Source of the DNA: UBA6165 sp044233745
Lineage (GTDB): Bacteria; Bacteroidota; Bacteroidia; Flavobacteriales_D; Crocinitomicaceae
DNA: 20,499 bases
Assembly (NCBI GenBank): GCA_044233745.1
Contig: JBIIJN010000047.1
Coordinates: 1-20,499, forward strand
Direction of reading: 5' to 3'
Below, piece by piece: positions 14,537-20,499 of this stretch. Position 1 is the stretch's first letter; each line of letters begins with the position of its first letter. The translations under genes were made by a program, and so were the position numbers. The notes below the pieces were generated by a model. The model did no database searches and was not told where the DNA came from. It saw only the letters and a program-made list of their open reading frames with translations.

Positions 14537-15811
14537 ATGGAAATTTTAATTATAATAGGTTTAGTTTTACTCAACGGGATATTCTCCATGGCTGAAATGT
14601 CGCTGGTGTCTTCTCGAAAATTTAAGTTAGAAAATGCAAAAAAGATAGGAAGTAAAGGAGCAAAAGCAGCTTTAGAACTTTCAGAAAAACCAACCAAATT
14701 TTTAAGCACAGTGCAAATTGGTATTACCTTAATCGGCATTTTACTTGGTGTTTACAGTGGCGAAAATTTAACAAACGATGTTTCTCAATATTTAATGCAG
14801 TTTGAATTCATCAAGGATTATGCAAATGCTATTGCAACTGGTATCATTGTAGTTTTTGTGACCTATTTATCGATTGTTTTAGGCGAATTATTACCCAAAA
14901 GAATTGCAATGACTTTTCCCGAGCCTGTTGCTATTGTGTTGGCACAACCCATGAAAATTCTTGCTATAATTACTTCGCCTTTTGTTTGGCTTTTGACAAT
15001 CTCCAATGATGTTTTGCTGAAAATAATGGGTATTAAAAAATCCACAGAAAGCAAAGTTTCAGAAGAAGAAATAAAATCAATTATTAAAGAAAGTGCAGAA
15101 GGTGGCGAAATTCAAGATATCGAACACAATATTATGGAGCGTGTTTTTGAATTAGGTGATAGAAAAGTAAACACGCTTTTTACGCATAGAAGTGATATCG
15201 TTTTCTTTACAGTCCTCGACAGTTGGGAAGAAATTAAATTCAAAATCAATCAAGAAAAGCATTCAGCATATCCAATATCTAAAAGCAATAACCTGGATGA
15301 TATTATTGGGATTGTACTTTTAAAAGACTTGTTTACACCCACTACTGATGAAGATTTTAGTGTAAAAGATATCATGAAAGTGCCAATCTTTTTTAACGAA
15401 AATACTGATGCTTACAAAGTGCTTGAAACATTTAAGAAAGAAAAAATGCATTATGGTATTGTGGTTGATGAATTTGGTATAACGCAAGGCATTGTAACCA
15501 TGGATGATGTTGTGGACGCACTAGTTGGAGATGTAACTGAAAACGACCAAGACGAATATCAATTGACCCAGAGAGACGAAAATTCTTGGTTAGTAGATGG
15601 ACAATATTCAATCATCGATTTTGTTAAGTATTTTGACATTGAACTTAATGAGAATTATCAATCTAAATATACCACAGTTGCAGGCTTAATTATTTACAAC
15701 AACATTACATTACCTGAAGTTGGACAAAAATTAGTCATTGACAATTATGAACTTGAAATCATTGATAAAGACGGACATCGCATTGACAAAATAATGGTTA
15801 CCAGAAAATAG
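14537..15811 (+). CDS. CNNM/CBS-domain membrane protein (CorB/HlyC-like)
   Basis: A 424-aa protein in the family once called hemolysin C/TlyC, now regarded as CorB-like Mg2+ transporters. The CNNM transmembrane domain spans about 1-160 with helices at about 2-21, 57-77, 95-118 and 128-155, carrying the family motifs MAEMSLVSSRK, QIGITLIGILLGVYSG and GELLPKRIA. A linker (EEEIKSIIKESAEGGEIQ) leads to a CBS pair at about 200-325 (THRSDIVFF, AYPISKSN, HYGIVVDEFG, GIVTMDDVVDALVGD) that in relatives binds Mg-ATP. A CorC_HlyC domain closes the protein (about 340-422). Length is normal for the family. It probably sits in the inner membrane and helps Mg2+/Co2+ export or homeostasis. The promoter cassette at 14381 is its likely promoter. 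Confidence 0.92.
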   Translation: MEILIIIGLVLLNGIFSMAEMSLVSSRKFKLENAKKIGSKGAKAALELSEKPTKFLSTVQIGITLIGILLGVYSGENLTNDVSQYLMQFEFIKDYANAIATGIIVVFVTYLSIVLGELLPKRIAMTFPEPVAIVLAQPMKILAIITSPFVWLLTISNDVLLKIMGIKKSTESKVSEEEIKSIIKESAEGGEIQDIEHNIMERVFELGDRKVNTLFTHRSDIVFFTVLDSWEEIKFKINQEKHSAYPISKSNNLDDIIGIVLLKDLFTPTTDEDFSVKDIMKVPIFFNENTDAYKVLETFKKEKMHYGIVVDEFGITQGIVTMDDVVDALVGDVTENDQDEYQLTQRDENSWLVDGQYSIIDFVKYFDIELNENYQSKYTTVAGLIIYNNITLPEVGQKLVIDNYELEIIDKDGHRIDKIMVTRK

Positions 15812-15968
15812 CGCAGCCAAAAACTGGCATTTGGAAAACCGTTTCGTTACAAGCAGAAAAAGCGGATTCAGTTCCGAAAAATCAACCGCGACTGTGGCTC
15901 CAAAATCCACGACCTGCACCAAGAACCAAACCACACACATCGTATCCAATAAAATGCGCTTCATCCCG

Positions 15969-15997
15969 TTTTTTTATGGGAAGCTTTTGTAAATTTG
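15969..15997 (+). promoter_or_regulatory. Repeated promoter-like cassette, copy 2 (orphan)
   Basis: Seven T (15969-15975), a 14-nt spacer (ATGGGAAGCTTTTG) and TAAATTTG (15990-15997) followed by T. The flanks ATCCCG before and GCC after echo the other copies. Its nearest downstream gene is mntA, 130 bases on, which has a closer promoter of its own, so this copy may be left over from another gene. Confidence 0.45.
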
Positions 15998-16086
15998 TCG
16001 TTGCCTGAATTCTGCTATTTGACTTGTGAGGAGAGGGTGGTGATGACCTTTTTTGCACAAAAGTTATTGCTAATTTTAAAACGAAA

Positions 16087-16117
16087 TTGTGCTAAAGAAC
16101 AAACTTTAGTAACTTTG
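16087..16117 (+). promoter_or_regulatory. Promoter of the mntA-hepT module
   Basis: TTG (16087-16089), a 20-nt spacer and TAACTTTG (16110-16117). The start would be near 16124, about 6 nt before the mntA ATG at 16130, so the message is nearly leaderless, like that of the PIN antitoxin. Confidence 0.6.
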
Positions 16118-16129
16118 AAAAAAGTTTGT

Positions 16130-16426
16130 ATGACAACAAGAGAACACATATTATTCATGCTCAAGTCCAACAAAAACAGACTGATGAAATTAGGCATTCG
16201 AAATGTCGGTTTATTTGGTTCTTATGGAAGAAATGAACAGTCTGTGGAGAGTGATATAGATTTGCTTGTAGATTTTGAACCTGAAAAAGAAAACTTCGAT
16301 AACCTAATGGCTGTTTATGATTTATTGGAAAAAATATTCAAAAATGAAAAAGTCGAGGTTGTTACAATGAACGGATTGAGTCCATACATTGGTCCATCCA
16401 TTTTGAAAGAAGTGCAATATGTCTAA
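16130..16426 (+). CDS. mntA: MntA-type nucleotidyltransferase antitoxin
   Basis: A 98-aa minimal nucleotidyltransferase starting at ATG 16130; the frame is open to 15995 but the extension has no ATG, is not NTase-like and would overlap the promoter. It has the signature GLFGSYGR (GSYGR at residues 30-34) followed by SDIDLLVDF with catalytic Asp42 and Asp44, and the third strand VEVVTMNGLSP. MntA proteins neutralise HEPN toxins of the HepT family by transferring AMP units to a Tyr in the toxin, which blocks its RNase site. The stop overlaps the start of the next gene (ATGTCTAA), a standard mntA-hepT coupling. The motif set is complete, so the antitoxin is probably active. Confidence 0.92.
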   Translation: MTTREHILFMLKSNKNRLMKLGIRNVGLFGSYGRNEQSVESDIDLLVDFEPEKENFDNLMAVYDLLEKIFKNEKVEVVTMNGLSPYIGPSILKEVQYV

Positions 16427-16757
16427 AGAACCAAAAGAATACCTGAGGCACATCTATGATGAATGTCAATTCTTGCTTTCAGTGAGTAAAGATCTATCCG
16501 AAGAAAATTTCTTGAAAGATGAAACTTTGAAAAGAGCTGTGGTTCGGAGTCTTGAAATTATTGGTGAGGCAACAAAAAAGATTCCAGCGGACATAAAAAT
16601 TCTATGGAAAACTATTCAATGGAAAAATATGGCAGGAATGCGAGATAGGTTGATTCACGACTACATGGGAGTAAATTATACCATAGTTTGGGATGTTGTA
16701 CAGAACAAAATTCCTGATATCGCAGAGCAAATTTCGAAATACCTAAGTGAAGAATAA
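16419..16757 (+). CDS. hepT: HepT-type HEPN ribonuclease toxin
   Basis: A 112-aa all-helical HEPN protein (DUF86/HepT). The RX4HXY active-site motif is present and intact: Arg75, His80 and Tyr82 in MRDRLIHDYMG; Tyr82 is the expected target of AMPylation by MntA. The SLEIIGEATKKIP stretch at 44-56 is also typical of the family. HepT toxins are metal-independent RNases, in some systems cutting tRNA. It overlaps mntA by 8 bases, so translation is coupled. No defect is visible, in contrast to the PIN toxin 10 kb upstream. The 101 bases that follow show no clear terminator. Confidence 0.92.
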   Translation: MSKEPKEYLRHIYDECQFLLSVSKDLSEENFLKDETLKRAVVRSLEIIGEATKKIPADIKILWKTIQWKNMAGMRDRLIHDYMGVNYTIVWDVVQNKIPDIAEQISKYLSEE

Positions 16758-16858
16758 AAAGTAGTCCATACCAGGTTTATCCCTCAATGTTGGGTTCAGT
16801 AATTCATTGATCATTCTTCCTCCCGGCAACCATCAAAATTCAACATAAACACAAACGA

Positions 16859-17917
16859 ATGAAGTTAACTACAATCTTGTTTTTGAGCATCTTATCCATT
16901 TTTATTTCTTGCAAGGGAAAGGCCTATACTGCGCATAAGCAAACCGACCCTGCGCAAGAAATCGTTGCCACGGGCGATACCGTAAAAGAACTCGGAAGCA
17001 GCATTATGGTGATTTATCAAGACAAGAAAAATACCTATTGGTTTGGTAGTTGGGAAACTGGGGTGTATAGATACGACGGTAAGTCTTTGATCAACTATAC
17101 CACAAAACACGGTTTGCACAACAACAGAATTGATGATATAGAAGAAGATAAATCGGGCAACCTGTATTTCGCTGGGATGAACTCAAATTCAACAATAACC
17201 AAGTTCGACGGAAAATCATTTACCCAAATTACAGCCATCCCAAGTAAAGATTGGAAACTTGAACCCGATGATTTGTGGCTATTAAATGCTTTTCAAGCCA
17301 CACAAAAAGTGTACCGCTACGATGGCAATACCTTGTATGAATTGACGCTTCCAAAGGCACCTAAACTGAACAATCCTTTCGAAATTTATAGCATTTATAA
17401 AGACAGAAAAGGAAACATTTGGTTTGGCACCAATCCCGTTGGCGTGTGTCGTTTTGATGGCAAATCATTTGACTGGATTACAGAAGAAGATGTCACAGAA
17501 TTTCGCAATGAAGGCGCAAACGGCGTGCGTTCCATCACAGAAGACGAAAATGGCGACTTTTGGTTCAACACAGAATATCGTTATAGTGTGTACGACAGCA
17601 CTACGCTAAAAAGCAATAAATTTTACACCAGACACAAAAGCATAGGTGCTTTAGATGGCAAAACCGACAGCAATTTAGACGAGTATCTGTCAACCGTTAG
17701 AGACAACAACAATGATTTGTGGTTTGTAACCTACCGCCATGGTGTTTGGAAATATGACGGGTTGAAAATCACACATTACACCGTTCAAGAAAATGCAAAA
17801 GACATTACCTTATTCAGCATTTACAAAGACGACAAGGGCCAACTTTGGCTTGGAACACACGAAAATGGCGCCTATTTCTTCAACGGAAGTACTTTTGAGA
17901 AATTTAAACCGTTTTAG
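16859..17917 (+). CDS. Orphan two-component-type propeller lipoprotein
   Basis: A 352-aa lipoprotein: residues 1-17 are a signal with lipobox F-I-S-C (Cys18). The mature protein has repeated Reg_prop (ligand-binding propeller) blades, each with D-x-x-G-N-I/L-W-F-G-T: WFGSWETGVYRYDG, DKSGNLYFAG, DRKGNIWFGTNP, ENGDFWFNTE, NNNDLWFVTYRHGVWKYDG, DKGQLWLGTHENGAYFF. These are the blades found in the sensor half of hybrid two-component systems, but there is no transmembrane helix, Y_Y_Y domain or histidine kinase, so it is a free-standing sensor-like or binding protein. It lies 28 bases upstream of a small lipoprotein gene with which it probably forms an operon. Ligand unknown. Its ATG is preceded by AAACACAAAC, nearly the same leader as at 18648. 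Confidence 0.85.
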   Translation: MKLTTILFLSILSIFISCKGKAYTAHKQTDPAQEIVATGDTVKELGSSIMVIYQDKKNTYWFGSWETGVYRYDGKSLINYTTKHGLHNNRIDDIEEDKSGNLYFAGMNSNSTITKFDGKSFTQITAIPSKDWKLEPDDLWLLNAFQATQKVYRYDGNTLYELTLPKAPKLNNPFEIYSIYKDRKGNIWFGTNPVGVCRFDGKSFDWITEEDVTEFRNEGANGVRSITEDENGDFWFNTEYRYSVYDSTTLKSNKFYTRHKSIGALDGKTDSNLDEYLSTVRDNNNDLWFVTYRHGVWKYDGLKITHYTVQENAKDITLFSIYKDDKGQLWLGTHENGAYFFNGSTFEKFKPF

Positions 17918-17945
17918 CGGAATGAAGTAAGGCCGATTGAATAGC

Positions 17946-18413
17946 ATGAAGAAAACACAACAAACATACCTTTTGCTTGGCCTGAGTTTGGCATTTCTGT
18001 TCAGCTCCTGTGATTTTGGCACGCGCGAATACTACACTTATACCACAAATGACGGGTATAATGAAATCTATTTCTTGTGGGGCGATTCTTCAAGATGTGG
18101 TCTTACGGTTTGTGATACCACCATAAAATTTGACGGTCTAAAATTATTTTTCCCGTCCGACAAGTCAGCAATCAAGGGCTATTGTGAAACCTATTATGTG
18201 CCAATTAGAAACGACAAACGTGAAATTGTTGATTCTGTAGCAAATTGCGGATGGCATTTTGATATAACTGAAAATGACCCTAGAATTGCGGAAAATTCAT
18301 TCACTATCCTTTATATGTTGAACGGAAATGCACTTGTCTTCGTTGATACTTTGTTCCGAAAAAAGGAAAAAATCACCATCCTTGATCAACTTCCCCTGCC
18401 AAAACTTCATTAA
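17946..18413 (+). CDS. Small lipoprotein, unknown function
   Basis: A 155-aa lipoprotein starting at ATG 17946 (an in-frame TTG at 17937 is less likely). The signal ends in lipobox F-S-S-C (Cys22) followed by Asp-Phe; Asp at +2 is an inner-membrane retention signal in enterobacteria, but the rule need not hold in Bacteroidota. The mature part has five Cys residues (CGLTVCD, GYCETYYV, ANCGWHF and the lipid Cys), so disulfides are possible, and is rich in aromatic and beta-type text. No known family recognised. It starts 28 bases after the propeller lipoprotein and is probably cotranscribed with it. Confidence 0.7.
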   Translation: MKKTQQTYLLLGLSLAFLFSSCDFGTREYYTYTTNDGYNEIYFLWGDSSRCGLTVCDTTIKFDGLKLFFPSDKSAIKGYCETYYVPIRNDKREIVDSVANCGWHFDITENDPRIAENSFTILYMLNGNALVFVDTLFRKKEKITILDQLPLPKLH

Positions 18414-18617
18414 GTACAACGATTATACCCAAAGCACCACCTCGTGCGCCAGAGCCCAAGCGCTCTGAGGCACAAAGTTTTCAAGAAAGAAAAAAATGTC
18501 AACTTCGGCCAAGGCTTTTCCTGATAAATTGAGCCGCCCACCCAGGCAAGAACGTTAAAACTGCCCCTAAACCAAAAAAAGGGGCTTAATCCTGTTTTTT
18601 TTGTGGGGCGGGTGGTG
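18414..18617. other. GC-rich structured intergenic block, possible dispersed repeat
   Basis: Clearly richer in G+C than its neighbours. It contains a hairpin AGAGC-CCAAGC-GCTCT (18451-18466), extendable by GCC/GGC with a GA bulge, and a second hairpin GCCCCT/AGGGGC (18563-18585) around an A-rich loop, ending in the promoter cassette at 18595. The block has no ORF on the plus strand; the minus-strand 78-codon ORF across it looks spurious. Dispersed intergenic element is an inference from composition and from the shared cassette. Confidence 0.35.
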
Positions 18618-18625
18618 TAGTTTTG
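18595..18625 (+). promoter_or_regulatory. Repeated promoter-like cassette, copy 3
   Basis: Eight T (18595-18602), a 15-nt G-rich spacer (GTGGGGCGGGTGGTG) and TAGTTTTG (18618-18625) followed by T. It lies 22 bases before the ATG at 18648 and is the only promoter candidate for that gene. Confidence 0.6.
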
Positions 18626-18647
18626 TGGGCATCTAAACACAAACATT

Positions 18648-20222
18648 ATGAAAAAGTCTATTTTATTTATCGTAGCGATTTTAATCAGTACGACTCTATT
18701 CTCTCAGGTCACAAAAATGGAATTTGTCCCAGAAACAGGAGTGATTGTAAATCTTACATTGACGCTTGAAAATGACATGTATTCATTAAAAGCGAAATAC
18801 ATCAATTCTACTAAAAATGAAACAGAACAAATATGGAGTTTTTCTGATTTCAATTATAAGTTATTTGAAAGCGCAATGTCATTGGTTTTGAATGATATTT
18901 CTGATGTAAAATATAAGTTAGAGGATAATGAAAGTTTAAAATCTAAACTATCGATTACCTATATTGGTCTTGTTGTTGGGATTATGAATAGCGACGAACA
19001 GCAGTTACAAATAGCAACAATAAAGTTAGCTGATTCTGTAAAGGTTCAGAATGTTTACATGAAGAAACCAGACGAACTTACTGAGTTGAAAACGAAACGA
19101 CAAAGAAATAAAAAAGCCAATGAGGAATCAAATTTAAAAACAGCTGAAATGAAAATTACGAGCTGCCAAATAGTTTTTGAAGATGGATTCATACGGCATA
19201 TTCTGGTAAAAGGTAAAATTGGTGACGAGGAAATTACATTTTCTAATGGATATGCCATCGGAATTACAACTCGAACGAACATTCAAAATTTTCAAAACAT
19301 ACGTTTGTTCAACGAAAACAGTAGTAATGATAAAAGATTTATTTTGTTGAAGGATGTAATTGAATACGCACGCGTACCACAACTGAAAACCAATGATTTT
19401 AGTCCATCAAATGTTGTTGTTTCACTTTTTCCAAAGCAACCAATCGCTCTAAATAAATCAAGTAACCAAAAGCTTTTTCATTTGAATATTTTCAGTGATT
19501 TTGCAGGGATAAAAGAAGATAATCCCAATGGCTTAGTTCAGTTCGAATTAGATAAAAGAATCAACATCATTACTAAAAGACGCCGAATTTTTCATAGAAA
19601 CTTTGGCTATGGAGTTTTTACATACTTGACCCCTTTTGCGCAGTTAAGTAAAATTGAAGAAAATAATCGATACTTACCATTGTCTAAGGGGTCAATTGGC
19701 AGCGCAGATTCAGTGTATTTTTCAAATTCATTGCAGATTGACAGACACAATAGGTTTTATGTTGGAGCCTCATTAAATCTATTGAATATTGAAATGAGTG
19801 CTTTGAAAGTTCATTTCAACTATATGTTTGCTTTTGGCTTAAGTCAATTGAGAGACTCTGTAGTTTCGAATTTAGAAATTAACAGAATTAATCAACCAAT
19901 TAATACGCTAGTTCATGGCGCAGAGATCAATTTTATATTTAATCCTGAGATGCGCTGGAGTTTTAGTGTAAATAATAGATTTACATGGCATAATAATCTC
20001 AATGACCAAATCCAGTATTTTTCACTATCGGGAAATGAGCTTTCAAAGATGAATAACGTATTGATGCGACATGAACTTCTTTTTGCTTGGCTCACCAATG
20101 GAGAGAACTACATTTTCGGGCGCTATAGACTTAATTATGAACTTAAAAATTGGATGAATAATTATTCAGAATTTCAAATCGGGTATTCCATGTATTTGAA
20201 GTCCTCAAAATCAACAAAATAA
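18648..20222 (+). CDS. Exported protein with probable beta-barrel C-terminus, unknown
   Basis: A 524-aa protein with a signal peptide (residues 1-19, ending L-F-S before Gln20). Residues 20-140 are beta-rich; about 143-165 is a basic, helical stretch (KTKRQRNKKANEESNLKT) that looks like a coiled-coil linker; about 165-250 is another beta region. From about 270 to the end, alternating hydrophobic strands with aromatic girdle residues (RNFGYGVFTYLTPFAQL, FYVGASLNLLNIEMSAL, GAEINFIFNPEMRWSFSVNN, YIFGRYRLNYELKNW) suggest an outer-membrane barrel, although the C-terminus does not end in a terminal Phe signature. I do not recognise a family. Driven by promoter cassette copy 3. No partner genes. Confidence 0.6.
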   Translation: MKKSILFIVAILISTTLFSQVTKMEFVPETGVIVNLTLTLENDMYSLKAKYINSTKNETEQIWSFSDFNYKLFESAMSLVLNDISDVKYKLEDNESLKSKLSITYIGLVVGIMNSDEQQLQIATIKLADSVKVQNVYMKKPDELTELKTKRQRNKKANEESNLKTAEMKITSCQIVFEDGFIRHILVKGKIGDEEITFSNGYAIGITTRTNIQNFQNIRLFNENSSNDKRFILLKDVIEYARVPQLKTNDFSPSNVVVSLFPKQPIALNKSSNQKLFHLNIFSDFAGIKEDNPNGLVQFELDKRINIITKRRRIFHRNFGYGVFTYLTPFAQLSKIEENNRYLPLSKGSIGSADSVYFSNSLQIDRHNRFYVGASLNLLNIEMSALKVHFNYMFAFGLSQLRDSVVSNLEINRINQPINTLVHGAEINFIFNPEMRWSFSVNNRFTWHNNLNDQIQYFSLSGNELSKMNNVLMRHELLFAWLTNGENYIFGRYRLNYELKNWMNNYSEFQIGYSMYLKSSKSTK

Positions 20223-20334
20223 AGTACTACAAAACATTGAAATTAGAGTTGCACAACCTTGAAAATCTGGATGAGGATTGCACTTTAACGCTGCATATTA
20301 AAAAACATAAAATGGATGAATAAAAGCAGACACC

Positions 20335-20499
20335 GCCAAGAGCTAGTAGCCAATCGGGGCTTGATGCAAGCGCAAAACTATTCTCAAAACAAATGAATTT
20401 ACTGCACTTTACGACAAAGGTTATCACACCGGAACTGAGTTCGATTATGCACACAAACATGGCGTTAAAGTGATGGTGGCTGTTCCCGCAGTGGCATCA
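20335..20499 (+). pseudogene. IS1182-like transposase fragment, frameshifted, cut by window edge
   Basis: The frame from 20374 to the window end reads KTILKTNEFTALYDKGYHTG, then TEFDYAHKHGVKVMVAVPAV-A-S, which is the central DDE region of IS1182-family transposases, with the Asp of Y-D-K-G-Y-H as a catalytic residue. Upstream, that frame hits TGA at 20362; removing one base (C at 20373) joins it to NRGLMQA in another frame, giving a continuous QAKTILKTNEF as expected. The N-terminal half of the transposase and the left inverted repeat are absent: the 110 bases before this show nothing transposase-like. So this is a 5'-truncated, frameshifted remnant; whether the 3' end is complete cannot be seen. 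Confidence 0.7.

Larger units (their letters stand above)
15812..16129 (+). other. 318-base gap with no confident gene; promoter signals only
   Basis: The CNNM reading frame stays open for 46 codons past its TAG to a TAA at 15950, in Arg/Lys-rich text, and the complementary strand is open from 15964 leftward too; I regard both as coincidental or remnant. From 15969 onward the stretch holds the second copy of the promoter cassette and then the mntA promoter. No terminator with a T-run is visible after the CNNM gene. Confidence 0.5.

Noticed and set aside
15731..15964. 77-codon minus-strand ORF and the 46-codon plus-strand extension past the CNNM stop
   Set aside because: The minus ORF runs into the CNNM gene and has a one-sided hydrophobic start only; the plus extension has no start codon and is beyond the normal end of the CNNM family.
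15995..16129. 45-codon upstream extension of mntA
   Set aside because: Would start at TTG inside the promoter cassette and include the -7 box at 16110; the ATG at 16130 gives the normal family length.
18410..18646. 78-codon minus-strand ORF across the intergenic block
   Set aside because: Trp/Arg-rich text, overlaps two hairpins and the promoter cassette, starts within the next gene's upstream region and shows no family; treated as spurious.

Overview
The window looks like chromosomal DNA of a Bacteroidota bacterium, probably Flavobacteriales/Chitinophagales-like; the exact family cannot be fixed from sequence alone. It is AT-rich. Most gene starts lack a Shine-Dalgarno sequence, and many are preceded by the Bacteroidota -7 box TAnnTTTG, several with a TTG/TTTG about 17-23 nt upstream. 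There are several lipoproteins with Bacteroidota-type lipoboxes, a protein with a Por/type IX secretion (T9SS) C-terminal sorting domain, a choice-of-anchor L domain and an orphan two-component-type propeller.

Layout. 1-248 (-): N-terminal end of a secreted beta-propeller-type protein that runs off the left edge. 464-3901 (+): large SF1 (DUF4011/Dna2-like) helicase. 4030-5142 (+): secreted protein with a striking Met-rich segment, closed by a strong UUCG terminator. 5241-6860 (-): DUF6340-like lipoprotein, then a PIN-type toxin-antitoxin pair in which the antitoxin is intact but the toxin carries a single in-frame amber codon in its catalytic DTN(L)W motif. 6933-8615 (-): EttA, a translation-factor ABC-F ATPase, divergent from 8766-10409 (+), a T9SS cargo protein. 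10595-12730 (+): lipoprotein form of oligopeptidase B, followed immediately by a 15/16-bp minisatellite. 12951-14317 (+): SRPBCC-GyrI-like fusion and a four-helix membrane protein. 14537-15811 (+): CNNM/CBS (CorB/HlyC-like) membrane protein. 16130-16757 (+): intact MntA-HepT toxin-antitoxin module. 16859-18413 (+): propeller lipoprotein and a small lipoprotein. 18648-20222 (+): unrecognised exported protein with a probable beta-barrel C-terminus. 20335-20499: frameshifted IS1182-like transposase fragment at the right edge.

How the parts relate. This is mostly a mosaic of single-gene housekeeping or envelope functions (EttA, CNNM, oligopeptidase B, secreted and lipid-anchored proteins) with accessory modules inserted: two toxin-antitoxin pairs (one decayed, one intact), an IS remnant, a minisatellite, and an SF1 helicase of a group often seen in accessory regions. 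The least expected signal is a recurrent promoter-like cassette (a T7-8 run, a 14-15 nt spacer that is G-rich in two of three copies, then TAnnTTTGT) at 14381, 15969 and 18595. I see no CRISPR array, tRNA, rRNA or riboswitch. I found no convincing new multi-gene system; the best leads are the amber-disabled PIN toxin, the repeated promoter cassette and the minisatellite.
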